Positions 1 to 8,239 of a stretch of 64,000 nt of DNA are shown here, one piece after another. Position 1 is the stretch's first letter; every line of letters starts with the position of its first letter. The DNA is from Rhodopseudomonas sp. P2A-2r (GTDB lineage: Bacteria > Pseudomonadota > Alphaproteobacteria > Rhizobiales > Xanthobacteraceae). The stretch is taken from NCBI RefSeq assembly GCF_026015985.1, contig NZ_CP110389.1, forward strand, positions 1,892,001 to 1,956,000, in the 5' to 3' direction. A program made the translations under genes and the position numbers. The notes below the pieces were generated by a model. That model was not told where the DNA came from, did no database searches, and saw only the letters and a list, made by a program, of their open reading frames with translations.

Positions 1-175
1 CCGACCGTTCGCGCTCGGCGAGCAGGCACAGCAGCAACAGCCGGTTCTCATGGGAGACGGCCTTCAGAAAGTTGCTGGCCTTGCGCGCCTTGCGCATCAG
101 CTGGTCGAGCTCGGGCGAATATTCCGCGCCGTCGCGAAGTTCGGTCTCGATATCGCTTGAAATGATGGATGTCAT
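1..175 (-). CDS. soxR: ArsR-family transcriptional regulator SoxR (partial, C-terminus outside window)
   Basis: Only the first 58 residues are present; the gene runs off the left edge. The segment NFLKAVSHENRLLLLCLL is the start of an ArsR-type winged-helix domain (dimer helix followed by the first DNA-contacting helices). The ATG at 175 overlaps the TGA of soxS in an ATGA arrangement, so it is translationally coupled behind soxS. ArsR-type SoxR proteins in this position are known to repress sox operons until a sulfur ligand binds conserved cysteines; those cysteines lie outside the window and cannot be checked. Assignment rests on the family signature plus the adjacent soxS. Confidence 0.8.
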   Translation of the reverse strand, partial: MTSIISSDIETELRDGAEYSPELDQLMRKARKASNFLKAVSHENRLLLLCLLAERERS

Positions 176-612
176 GGCGTCTGCGTGCCGTTCGACCTGT
201 CGAAGGATGATTGGCCCAGCTGCGAGTGCTCGGTCAGGCGACGGGATTGCAGCCGGGGCACGAATGTGCCGAGCAATCCCCAGAAGGCATCGTCGTTGAT
301 GTAACCGGTGATGCGGCCGATTTCGCGACCCTCATCGACGACTACGAAGGTCGGAGTAAAGCGCACGGCCGATGCGAGCGTGACGCCAGCAGTCGACTGC
401 TTGTCGATGTCGATGCGCCGCAGCGGAAGCAGCTTGGCTTCGTCGGTCTTGTCGAAGATCGGCCCGACGTCGCGATTCCAGCGCTGGCAATACACGCATC
501 CGTCGCGCTCGAACATCAGCAATTCTGAAGCTCGCGACGTAACGGGCGCAAGAAACAGAACCACAAGAGACAGCTGAATGAGCCACGATTTAAGAAGCAA
601 TTTGCCGACCAT
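172..612 (-). CDS. soxS: SoxS, periplasmic thioredoxin-like protein
   Basis: A 146-residue protein with an N-terminal hydrophobic segment (about residues 5-25) acting as signal or anchor, then a thioredoxin fold. The redox motif CVYC is at residues 39-42 and the cis-proline region FTPTF at about 85-89. SoxS is known to reactivate the SoxYZ carrier by reducing its modified cysteine, drawing electrons through SoxV. The start at 612 was chosen because it puts the signal peptide at the N-terminus; an upstream in-frame extension would run through the divergent promoter and into soxV. It is divergent from soxV and coupled to soxR by an ATGA overlap. Confidence 0.85.
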   Translation of the reverse strand: MVGKLLLKSWLIQLSLVVLFLAPVTSRASELLMFERDGCVYCQRWNRDVGPIFDKTDEAKLLPLRRIDIDKQSTAGVTLASAVRFTPTFVVVDEGREIGRITGYINDDAFWGLLGTFVPRLQSRRLTEHSQLGQSSFDRSNGTQTP

Positions 613-614
613 AT

Positions 615-642
615 GATACATATACACGAATTCGCATGTATC
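615..642. promoter_or_regulatory. Inverted repeat between soxS and soxV, candidate SoxR operator
   Basis: The arms GATACAT (615-621) and ATGTATC (636-642) are perfect inverted repeats with centres 21 bp apart, about two helical turns. They lie in the 49-bp gap between the divergent soxS and soxV genes. A dimeric ArsR-type repressor is encoded next door, so this is the natural candidate operator for both directions. Inference; no binding data. Confidence 0.5.
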
Positions 643-661
643 TACCAGAGCTGGTAATGCC

Positions 662-1405
662 GTGATTTCGAATATTTCCCTGTTTGGCGCGTTGGGGGCG
701 GGACTGCTTTCATTCCTCTCGCCGTGCATCCTGCCCTTGGTGCCGCCCTATCTGTGCTTTCTCGCCGGGGTCAGCCTCGACGAACTGACAAGCCCGGAGC
801 AGGGGAGAGCGGCGCGGCCGAATTGGCATGTGGTGGCGATGTCGGTCGCCTTCGTGCTCGGCTTTGCCACCGTGTTCGTGGCGCTCGGCGCGTCCGCCTC
901 GCTGATCGGCAAGGCCGTGACGCAGTATTTCGACACGCTTGGACTCATTGCCGGCGCGGTGATCCTGATTCTTGGCCTGCACTTTCTCGGCGTGTTCCGG
1001 ATCGGCCTGCTGTTTCGCGAGGCGCGTTTTCAAGCGGTGCGCAAACCGGCAGGCTATCTAGGGAGCTACGTTGTCGGCCTGGCGTTCGCCTTCGGCTGGA
1101 CGCCCTGCGTGGGGCCGGTGCTGGCGGCGATCCTGATGGTCGCCGGTGTCGAGGGATCGGCCGGCCGCGGCGCTCTGCTGCTCGGTGTCTACGCGTTCGG
1201 GATTGGTATTCCGTTTCTGCTCGCCGCGCTTTTTGCCGGTCGCTTCGTCCGGCTGATGGCGCGGCTGCGCGGTCATATGAACCTTGTCGAGAAGGTGATC
1301 GGCTCGGCCCTTGTGCTGACCGGCGTTCTGTTTTTGACTGGCGCGATGCCGCACATTGCCGGTTGGCTGCTGCAGGCATTTCCCGCGTTTTCGTCGATCG
1401 GTTGA
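662..1405 (+). CDS. soxV: SoxV, CcdA/DsbD-type membrane thiol-disulfide transporter
   Basis: A 247-residue integral membrane protein with about six hydrophobic segments. It carries the two family cysteines, in SPCILPLVPPYLCF (Cys at residue 22) and GWTPCVGP (about residue 149). CcdA proteins pass electrons from cytoplasmic thioredoxin across the membrane; in sox clusters the recipients are SoxW and SoxS. The start is a GTG at 662. It is followed by soxW with a 25-bp gap. Confidence 0.88.
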   Translation: MISNISLFGALGAGLLSFLSPCILPLVPPYLCFLAGVSLDELTSPEQGRAARPNWHVVAMSVAFVLGFATVFVALGASASLIGKAVTQYFDTLGLIAGAVILILGLHFLGVFRIGLLFREARFQAVRKPAGYLGSYVVGLAFAFGWTPCVGPVLAAILMVAGVEGSAGRGALLLGVYAFGIGIPFLLAALFAGRFVRLMARLRGHMNLVEKVIGSALVLTGVLFLTGAMPHIAGWLLQAFPAFSSIG

Positions 1406-1430
1406 GCCGGGAAACAAGGAGGAGACGCCG

Positions 1431-2024
1431 GTGCTGAAACCTGCAGGCCTGTTAACACGAAGGGATGTCGTTGTCGGCCTTGGTCTCGGCTTCGGCGCGA
1501 TGGCCTTCGGATCGTCGCCTGCGAAGGCCGCTGCGAAGCTGGGCGACGACGGCCTGTACCAGATGGACTGGTATCTGGAGAGTTTTCTCGATCTCTCCGA
1601 GGACCTCGCCGGCGCCACCGCGAAGGGCAAGCGTTTGGCGATCATGTGGGGCCTCCGGGGATGTCCGGCATGCAAGCGGATGCATGAGGTCCATATGATG
1701 GATCCGAAGATCGAGAACTATATCCGCGACAATTTCGAAGTGCTGCACCTCAATCATATCGGCTCGCGCGCCGTGACCGATTTCGACGGCCGCAAGCTGG
1801 CCGAAAAGGCGCTCGGCGAGGCCTATGGCGTTCGCTTCACCCCGACGATCCAGTTTCTTGCGGAGAAGGTCGATGGTCTCGCCGGCAAGAGCGGCCAGGC
1901 GCGCGAGGTTGCCCGCATGCCCGGCCTGCTGGAGCCGTCGGAATTTCTCGCCATGTTCCGCTACGTGCGCGAAAACGGCTACGACACCATGTCGTTTCCC
2001 GACTGGCTGAGAAAGCAGGCCTGA
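1431..2024 (+). CDS. soxW: SoxW, periplasmic thioredoxin
   Basis: A 197-residue exported thioredoxin-fold protein. The N-terminus has a twin-arginine-like motif (LLTRRDVVVG) followed by a hydrophobic stretch ending near residue 35. The redox motif is CPAC at residues 78-81, with a cis-proline region FTPTI further on. SoxW is the known thiol partner of SoxV. The GTG at 1431 was chosen because it is preceded by a strong AAGGAGGA ribosome site and places the signal sequence at the N-terminus; the in-frame ATG at 1356 lies inside soxV. Confidence 0.83.
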   Translation: MLKPAGLLTRRDVVVGLGLGFGAMAFGSSPAKAAAKLGDDGLYQMDWYLESFLDLSEDLAGATAKGKRLAIMWGLRGCPACKRMHEVHMMDPKIENYIRDNFEVLHLNHIGSRAVTDFDGRKLAEKALGEAYGVRFTPTIQFLAEKVDGLAGKSGQAREVARMPGLLEPSEFLAMFRYVRENGYDTMSFPDWLRKQA

Positions 2025-2043
2025 CGCGACGTGTTAAGGCGCG

Positions 2044-2544
2044 TCAGAAATCCAGCCTGTCCTTGATCGCCTCGATGCCGGCCTTGGCGCAGGCTTCGTC
2101 GGCCTCGCCGCCGGGCGCGCCGGAGACGCCGATTGCGCCCACCAGTACACCGCCCGCTTCGACAACCACGCCACCGCCAATGATCACGGTGCCGGGCAGA
2201 TTGCGGATGCCGGCTTGTGGCATGCCGGGAAGGCTCATGGATTGCAGATCGCCCGTACTCGTCTTGAACGACGCGGCGGTCCAAGCCTTGCCGGTGGCGG
2301 TGGCCGGCGTATGAGCGCCGGCGAAGCGGTCGCGCAGCATGACCTGGGTCACGCCGGAGCGGTCGACCACCGCCACCGCGACCTGGTAGCCGCGCTTGCG
2401 GCATTCGGTGAGTGCCGCGCGGGCGGAATCCAGCGCGAGTTCCGGACTCAATGACTTGTAGGTGACAAGCGCGTCCTGCGCCTGACCTGACAGGGTGGAC
2501 AGCGCGATCAGCGCAGATGCCGCGAGCAGGGTTCGGATCGCCAT
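2044..2544 (-). CDS. HbpS/GlcG-family (DUF336) periplasmic heme-binding-like protein
   Basis: A 166-residue protein with a cleavable signal peptide (about residues 1-22, ending near GQA). The mature part is typical of the GlcG/HbpS family: an ALTECRKRGYQVAVAVVDR helix-strand segment and a glycine-rich C-terminal half (PGTVIIGGGVVVE, VGAIGVSGA). Members of this fold bind heme or small degradation products, and genes of this family recur inside sox loci, but the role there is not settled. The ATG at 2544 has AAGGAGAG upstream. It converges on soxW (19-bp gap) and lies downstream of soxX on the same strand, so it may be co-transcribed with soxAX. Confidence 0.78.
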   Translation of the reverse strand: MAIRTLLAASALIALSTLSGQAQDALVTYKSLSPELALDSARAALTECRKRGYQVAVAVVDRSGVTQVMLRDRFAGAHTPATATGKAWTAASFKTSTGDLQSMSLPGMPQAGIRNLPGTVIIGGGVVVEAGGVLVGAIGVSGAPGGEADEACAKAGIEAIKDRLDF

Positions 2545-2592
2545 GGTGGATTCTCTCCTTGCGCGCGGCATGCCCGCTTCAGTCTGATGCGG

Positions 2593-3237
2593 CTACTTGT
2601 TGACCGGCGAAGCCGGGTCGAACAGGAAGGCAACGAGATCCTTGATCTGCTTCTCCGTCAGGAACTTGTTGGCGCCGAAGCGCGGCATGTTCGAACACGC
2701 CAGCACAGCCTGCGAATCGTAGATCTTGGTGTAGGCCTGCTTGATGTCGTCCGGGCTGTATTTGCGGTCCTTGCCATAGGAGGTGAGGCTCGGTCCCAGC
2801 GTGCCGTAGCTGACTTCGTCACGCTCCATCTGATGGCAGGCGTAGCAGTTGCCGCCGCTGACGGTCTTGTCGTCATCGGAAAACTGCCCGCCGCGGCCGT
2901 TATTGGCGATCTTCGCGCCCTCCTTCCAGTCGCCGAGCAGCTTCCCGTCGGCCGGAAACACGACCTTTGCGAGTTCGCGCTTGACGATCTTGTCGGCTTC
3001 GGCGGACGGCACGTCGTTGCGGTAGAGATTGCAGGTCTTCAGCGTTTCATCGGGTTCGATGCGCGCCTGCCATTCGGGCGGCGCCTTGCCGAATGTCGAC
3101 TTGAGATAGGCATCGACAAGGGCGGGGGCGACGGTTGCGGAGGCCGCCTTTGCCGGGCTGGTCTGCGCGAAAGCCGCGGGCGAAAGCGTCGTGATGCCGG
3201 CGGCGAGGACGAGCGCAACTTGCAGAATGTTCTTCAT
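2593..3237 (-). CDS. soxX: SoxX, c-type cytochrome subunit of SoxAX
   Basis: A 214-residue protein with a signal peptide cleaved near FAQ (residue 25). The single heme-binding motif CYACH is at residues 131-135, and the likely axial methionine is in SNMPRFG (about residue 184). SoxAX attaches thiosulfate oxidatively to the SoxY cysteine. The gene follows soxA with a 10-bp gap containing GAGGGG as ribosome site; the ATG at 3237 was chosen over an upstream in-frame start that lies inside soxA. An N-terminal extension before the heme domain (about residues 30-125) is present. Confidence 0.93.
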   Translation of the reverse strand: MKNILQVALVLAAGITTLSPAAFAQTSPAKAASATVAPALVDAYLKSTFGKAPPEWQARIEPDETLKTCNLYRNDVPSAEADKIVKRELAKVVFPADGKLLGDWKEGAKIANNGRGGQFSDDDKTVSGGNCYACHQMERDEVSYGTLGPSLTSYGKDRKYSPDDIKQAYTKIYDSQAVLACSNMPRFGANKFLTEKQIKDLVAFLFDPASPVNK

Positions 3238-3247
3238 CTTATGCCCC

Positions 3248-4069
3248 TCAGCGCTTGATCGACGGGACGGTGATGTTACCGCCATCCGCCTGCTTGTTCA
3301 GGAACATGGTCAGGGCGGTGATGCTGTCGGAGCCGTATTCGGGGACCGGCCAGCGCTGCTGTCGGTAGCAGTCCCACAGCCGATGCTGCATCGTCCGTAG
3401 CGCGCCTTGCGAGACGCGGTAGGTCGGCCATGAGCCCATGGTGTCCTGTGCTTCCTTGCCGGGCTTCGAGAAGTTCGGCAGGCCTTGCAGCCGGATCCGC
3501 TTTCCCTCGTCGGCATGGCAAGTGGCGCATGCAAAATCCATCACCCCGCCGCGCCGGTAGAACAGCGCCTCGCCGACGGCTGCCATCTCCTGCTCCTTGG
3601 GATGGCCAAGCTGTATTTCGATTTTCATGTCGCTGGACTTGTTGGCGATATAGGCCACCAGGTCCTCCATGTCGGAAGCGCGGCCCGGGCCTGAAAACCG
3701 GCGCGCGACGACGTCCTTGGTGTCGAGGCCCTGGACATTCTGCATGCACCACAGCAGCCGCTGTTCAAGATCCATGACCTTGTCGGCGTCCTTGAAATAG
3801 CGCGGAAGCTTAGCATAAGCGCCTTCCAGTTTGCCCGCGCCGAGTCCGAGGTCGCACTGCTCGAGCGACACATTCTTGGTGCCGCGTTTTTCGCTCCAGA
3901 GAATGTCGCCGCGGTCGACTGCAAGAAATCCGGGATTGGACATCGGATCGGAAATCATCGCGCGGTAGCGCTCGATCTCTTTCTCACTCGCATCCTGCGC
4001 GGATGCTCCAAAGGATATTGTGCAAAGCACCATCGTGGCCAGTGCAGAACCGATTACGGTTCGGATCAT
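3248..4069 (-). CDS. soxA: SoxA, mono-heme cytochrome subunit of SoxAX
   Basis: A 273-residue protein with a signal peptide ending at ASA (about residue 24). The active-site heme is bound by CATCH (residues 181-185) and the cysteine ligand is in [12 protein letters not shown] (Cys234), which in studied SoxA becomes a persulfide. The first domain has no CxxCH; Cys72 and Cys108 sit where a structural disulfide replaces the extra heme in mono-heme SoxA proteins. It is the first gene of soxA-soxX(-hbpS) and is divergent from soxY. Confidence 0.93.
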   Translation of the reverse strand: MIRTVIGSALATMVLCTISFGASAQDASEKEIERYRAMISDPMSNPGFLAVDRGDILWSEKRGTKNVSLEQCDLGLGAGKLEGAYAKLPRYFKDADKVMDLEQRLLWCMQNVQGLDTKDVVARRFSGPGRASDMEDLVAYIANKSSDMKIEIQLGHPKEQEMAAVGEALFYRRGGVMDFACATCHADEGKRIRLQGLPNFSKPGKEAQDTMGSWPTYRVSQGALRTMQHRLWDCYRQQRWPVPEYGSDSITALTMFLNKQADGGNITVPSIKR

Positions 4070-4244
4070 TCCTCATCCTCCCATCAAGACCGTGTTGGCC
4101 CTGCGCCCGAATTGTCTCGGGCATCTTTACATTCAAGAAAAACAATATAATGATATTTGCAGATCATGATAGATCAAATTTGGAATCGTCAAGCGATTCC
4201 ATCGTCTAGGGATACGCCAAGTGATCCCGCTGGAGGATGCCCAT
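4070..4244. promoter_or_regulatory. Divergent soxA/soxY control region with inverted repeats
   Basis: This 175-bp gap is notably AT-rich between about 4120 and 4190 compared with the surroundings. It contains a perfect inverted repeat TGGAATCG (4181-4188) / CGATTCCA (4194-4201) with a 5-base spacer, and a smaller one AATAT-AATG-ATATT (4144-4157). Promoters for both directions must lie here. Which repeat, if either, is the SoxR site is not determined. Confidence 0.5.
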
Positions 4245-4708
4245 ATGGTTTGGACTTCGGTTGAAAAAATCGTCGGGAGACGCTTGCTCTCGCTTCGATC
4301 ATGGGGTTCGCAGCTTTGCTGGCCCCGAAGATGTCATTTGCTGACGAGCAGGCAGTTGCCGCCGAAATCAAGAAGCTCTACGGCGACAAGAAGTTCGAGA
4401 GCGGCAAGATCAAGCTCGATGTGCCCGAGATTGCCGAGAACGGCCTGGTCGTTCCCGTCAATGTCGATATCGAGAGCCCGATGACCGACGCGGATTATGT
4501 CAAGTCTGTGCATGTCTACGCCGACGGCAATCCGCTTCCGGAAGTGGTGAGTTACAAGTTCACGCCCGCCTGCGGCAAGGCCTCCGCCTCGACGCGGATG
4601 CGGCTTGCGCAGACCCAGAACATCATCTGCATCGCGGAAATGTCGAACGGCAACCTGCATATGGCGAAGGCCAATGTGAAGGTGACCATCGGCGGCTGCG
4701 GCGGCTGA
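4245..4708 (+). CDS. soxY: SoxY, sulfur-carrier subunit (frameshift in signal peptide in this sequence)
   Basis: The mature part (from about 4301) is an intact SoxY ending in GGCGG, whose cysteine carries the sulfur substrate during oxidation. The correct reading frame upstream of 4301 reads RRETLALASIMG, a twin-arginine export signal, but it meets a TGA before any start codon. Adding one A to the run at 4264-4269 joins it to an ATG at 4245 that has GGAGG eight bases upstream, giving MVWTSVEKNRRETLALAS. The start at 4245 with a missing A is therefore preferred over the internal ATG at 4301, which would lack the signal peptide. It is the first gene of soxYZBCD. Confidence 0.85.
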
Positions 4709-4754
4709 TCGTCTTATCCCGGAAGCTGAATCGAATTCAAAGCGAGGACTCCCA

Positions 4755-5087
4755 ATGGCTACGCAACCGACACCGCGTGTTCGCGTTCCCGCCCAGGCCA
4801 AGCCCGGCGAAATCATCGAAATCAAGACGCTGATCTCGCACGAGATGGAATCCGGGCAGCGCAAGGACGCCGCCGGCAAGATCGTGCCGCGCAAGATCAT
4901 CAACACCTTCGTCGCCGAGTTCAACGGCAAGATGGTGTTCGAGGCGGGCTGGAATCCGGCGATTTCCGCTAATCCCTATCAGTCGTTCTTCTACAAGGCG
5001 GCTGAGAGCGGTGAGTTCACCTTCACCTGGAAGGACGACGACGGCTCGAACTATGTTTCAAAGAACAAGCTGACCGTCGCAGCATGA
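4755..5087 (+). CDS. soxZ: SoxZ, sulfur-carrier partner of SoxY
   Basis: A 110-residue protein without a signal peptide, as expected: SoxZ is exported bound to SoxY. It shows the immunoglobulin-like SoxZ pattern (PGEIIEIKTLISHEMESGQR, later NPYQSFFYKA and FTFTWKDDDG). It lies 46 bp downstream of soxY with a GAGGA ribosome site. Family length is about 105-110 residues, so it is complete. Confidence 0.95.
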   Translation: MATQPTPRVRVPAQAKPGEIIEIKTLISHEMESGQRKDAAGKIVPRKIINTFVAEFNGKMVFEAGWNPAISANPYQSFFYKAAESGEFTFTWKDDDGSNYVSKNKLTVAA

Positions 5088-5188
5088 TCCGCAGGCGCGA
5101 TGCAACGCGCGCCGGCGGTCGTTGAGGAGGCCGCGAAGGGCCTCCTCGGAAATCATCTGGCCAAAGCCAGGTTAGCAAGGGTGGGACA

Positions 5189-6886
5189 ATGATATCGAGG
5201 CGGGAATTCCTGCAGGCGACTGCGGCTGCGTCGGCATTGCTGGTTGGCAGCGGGCTTGGCGATCTCGGGCGCGTTGCGGCCCAGCAGCGCCTGTCGCAGG
5301 CCGACATCACCCGCTTCGATCCGCTCGGGACGGTCACGATCCTGCACGTCACCGATATCCATGCCCAGTTGATGCCGCTGCATTTCCGCGAGCCGTCGGT
5401 CAATCTGGGCGTCGGTGAAGTCAAGGGATTGCCGCCGCACATCACCGACGGCGAGTTCCGGAAGTACTTCAATATCGCGACCGGCTCTGCCGATGCCTTC
5501 GCCTTGACCTCCGACGATTTCGTGTCGCTCGCGCGCAACTACGGGCGCATGGGCGGCATGGACCGCATCGCTGCGCTGATCGGCGCGGTGCGGGCCGAGC
5601 GAGGCGCGGACAAGGTGCTATTGCTCGACGGCGGCGACAGCTGGCAGGGTAGCTGGACCTCGCTGCAGACCAAGGCCCAGGACATGGTCGACGTCATGTC
5701 GGCGCTCAAGGTCGACGCGATGGTCGGTCATTGGGAGTTCACCTACGGCGCGGATCGCGTCAAGGAGATCGCTGACAAGGCGCCGTTTGCATTCCTGGCG
5801 CAGAATATCCGCGACAATGAGTGGCAGGAGCCTGTGTTCGAGGGCCGCAAGATGTTCGAGCGGGGCGGTGCGAAAATTGCCGTCATCGGTCAGGCGCTGC
5901 CGCGCACCGCTGTCGCCAATCCGCGCTGGATGTTTCCGAAGTGGGAATTCGGCATTCGCGAAGAGGATATGCAGAAGCAGGTCGACGACGCCCGTGCCGA
6001 CGGCGCGTCGATCGTTGTCCTGCTCTCGCACAACGGCTTCGACGTCGACCGCAAGCTCGCCGGCCGCGTCAAGGGGATCGACGTCATCCTCACCGCGCAC
6101 ACCCACGATGCCATGCCCGGCCTTGTCCGCGTCGGCGACACGGTTCTGGTGGCCTCGGGCTCGCACGGCAAATTCGTCTCGCGCCTCGACATCGAGGTGA
6201 AGGACAAGAAGGTCGCGGGCGTGCGGTTCAAGCTGATGCCGGTCTTTGCCGACGCCATCACGCCGGATCCGGCGATGACCGCGCTGGTCGAGAAGGTGAG
6301 GGCGCCCTTCGCCAAGGATCTGGCGCGCACGATCGGCAAAACCGATTCCCTGCTGTACCGGCGCGGCAACTTCAACGGCACGTTCGACGACCTGATCTGC
6401 AACGCCATGATTGCGGAGCGCGACGTCGAGATCGCGCTGTCGCCCGGCTTCCGCTGGGGAGGCACGCTGCTTCCGGGCGACGACATCACCTGGGAGCATG
6501 TCACCAACGCGACCGCGATCACCTATCCGAACTGCTATCGCAACCAGATGACCGGCGCCCAGCTCAAGGATGTCCTCGAAGATATCGCCGACAACATCTT
6601 CCATCCCGATCCCTACTTCCAGGGCGGCGGCGACATGGTGCGGATCGGCGGCATGGGCTACGCGATCGATATAGCCAAGCCCGTCGGCTCGCGCATTTCG
6701 AAACTGACTCACCTGAAATCAGGCAGTCCGATCGAAGCGTCGAAGACCTACAGCGTGTCCGGCTGGGCCAGCATCAATGAAAACACGCAGGGGCCGCCGA
6801 TATGGGATGTCGTTGCCGCGCATATCTCGAAGGCCGGTTCGGTGAAGATCGCGCCGAACACCGCGGTCAACGTCACGGGCATCTGA
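5189..6886 (+). CDS. soxB: SoxB, dimanganese thiosulfohydrolase
   Basis: A 565-residue protein with a twin-arginine signal (SRREFLQ, residues 3-9). It has the metallophosphoesterase/5'-nucleotidase fold with the SoxB versions of the metal motifs: DIHAQ (56-60), DGGDSWQG (147-154), GHWEFTYG (180-187), and LLSHNGFDVD and TAHTHD further on. SoxB hydrolyses the terminal sulfate from the SoxY-bound sulfonate. GHWEF instead of GNHEF is typical of SoxB and separates it from nucleotidases. It is 101 bp after soxZ in the same operon. Confidence 0.96.
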   Translation: MISRREFLQATAAASALLVGSGLGDLGRVAAQQRLSQADITRFDPLGTVTILHVTDIHAQLMPLHFREPSVNLGVGEVKGLPPHITDGEFRKYFNIATGSADAFALTSDDFVSLARNYGRMGGMDRIAALIGAVRAERGADKVLLLDGGDSWQGSWTSLQTKAQDMVDVMSALKVDAMVGHWEFTYGADRVKEIADKAPFAFLAQNIRDNEWQEPVFEGRKMFERGGAKIAVIGQALPRTAVANPRWMFPKWEFGIREEDMQKQVDDARADGASIVVLLSHNGFDVDRKLAGRVKGIDVILTAHTHDAMPGLVRVGDTVLVASGSHGKFVSRLDIEVKDKKVAGVRFKLMPVFADAITPDPAMTALVEKVRAPFAKDLARTIGKTDSLLYRRGNFNGTFDDLICNAMIAERDVEIALSPGFRWGGTLLPGDDITWEHVTNATAITYPNCYRNQMTGAQLKDVLEDIADNIFHPDPYFQGGGDMVRIGGMGYAIDIAKPVGSRISKLTHLKSGSPIEASKTYSVSGWASINENTQGPPIWDVVAAHISKAGSVKIAPNTAVNVTGI

Positions 6887-6958
6887 ACTATCGAGCGTCG
6901 CGCATTCTTGCGTCCGACATATTCACGTATCGGGATAATTGGAAAGAAAGCATGCCGC

Positions 6959-8239
6959 ATGAGTGACAAGCCTTCAGCGGATTTTCTCAATCGCCGTCGC
7001 TTTCTGGGAGCCGCAGGGCTCGCGGGCGCAGGCGTCGCGCTGTCGTCCGTTCCGGGCGCGGCCGGTGAGGCTGGCAAGCCGGATCCATTGATTACGCACG
7101 TGCAGGACTGGAATCGCTATCTTGGCGATGGCGTGCAGTCGCGGCCCTATGGCTCGCCATCGAAGTTCGAAAAGGATGTGGTGCGCCGCGACGTCTCCTG
7201 GCTGACGGCATCGCCAGAATCCTCGGTCAACTTCACGCCGCTGCATCAACTGGACGGCATCATCACGCCGTCCGGCGTTTGCTTCGAGCGCCATCACGGC
7301 GGCGTCGCCGAGATCAATCCGGCCGACCACCGGCTGATGATCAATGGCCTTGTGGACAAGCCGCTCGTCTTCACCATGGAAGATATCAAGCGCATGCCGC
7401 GCGTCAACAAGGTCTACTTTCTCGAATGCGCGGCGAATTCGGGCATGGAGTGGCGCGGCGCGCAGCTCAATGGCTGCCAGTTCACCCACGGCATGATCCA
7501 CAATCTCATGTACACCGGCGTGCCGCTCAAGGTGCTGCTGGACGAGGCCGGACTGAAGCCGAACGCCAAATGGCTGATGCTCGAGGGCGCCGACGCCTCC
7601 GGCATGAATCGCTCGCTGCCGATCGAGAAGGCGTTGAACGACGTGCTGATCGCTTTTGCGATGAACGGCGAAGCGCTTCGTCCGGAGCAGGGCTATCCGC
7701 TGCGTGCGGTCATTCCGGGCTGGCAGGGCAATCTCTGGGTCAAATGGCTGCGTCGGATCGAGGCTGGCGACCAGCCGTGGCAGACCCGCGAGGAGACATC
7801 GAAGTACACCGACCTGATGCCCGACGGGCGGTCGCGCAAACATACATTCGTGATGGATGCCAAGTCGGTGGTCACCAACCCCTCGCCGCAGGCGCCGCTC
7901 AAGCACAAGGGCCGCAACGTTCTCAGCGGTATCGCCTGGTCCGGGCGCGGAACGATCAAGCGGGTCGATGTGACCCTCGATGGTGGCCGCAACTGGCAGG
8001 CCGCTCGCCTCGACGGGCCGGTGCTCGACAAGTCGATGACGCGTTTCTATGTCGATCTCGACTGGAACGGGCAGGAGATGATGATCCAGTCGCGCGCCAT
8101 GGATTCGACCGGTTACGTGCAGCCGACCAAGGACGAGTTGCGCAAGGTCCGGGGCGTCAACTCGATCTATCATAACAACGGCATTCAGACGTGGCTGGTG
8201 CGCGCAGGCGGGGAGACGGAAAATGTCGAGATCGGTTAG
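6959..8239 (+). CDS. soxC: SoxC, molybdenum sulfur (sulfane) dehydrogenase subunit
   Basis: A 426-residue protein with a twin-arginine signal (NRRRFLGAAG, residues 11-20). It belongs to the sulfite-oxidase family: a molybdopterin domain with the metal-ligand cysteine in YFLECAANSG (Cys157), then a Mo-co dimerisation domain from about residue 300. SoxC with SoxD oxidises the outer sulfur on SoxY, allowing full oxidation to sulfate. The ATG at 6959 puts the signal at the N-terminus. It overlaps soxD by 17 bases. Confidence 0.94.
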   Translation: MSDKPSADFLNRRRFLGAAGLAGAGVALSSVPGAAGEAGKPDPLITHVQDWNRYLGDGVQSRPYGSPSKFEKDVVRRDVSWLTASPESSVNFTPLHQLDGIITPSGVCFERHHGGVAEINPADHRLMINGLVDKPLVFTMEDIKRMPRVNKVYFLECAANSGMEWRGAQLNGCQFTHGMIHNLMYTGVPLKVLLDEAGLKPNAKWLMLEGADASGMNRSLPIEKALNDVLIAFAMNGEALRPEQGYPLRAVIPGWQGNLWVKWLRRIEAGDQPWQTREETSKYTDLMPDGRSRKHTFVMDAKSVVTNPSPQAPLKHKGRNVLSGIAWSGRGTIKRVDVTLDGGRNWQAARLDGPVLDKSMTRFYVDLDWNGQEMMIQSRAMDSTGYVQPTKDELRKVRGVNSIYHNNGIQTWLVRAGGETENVEIG

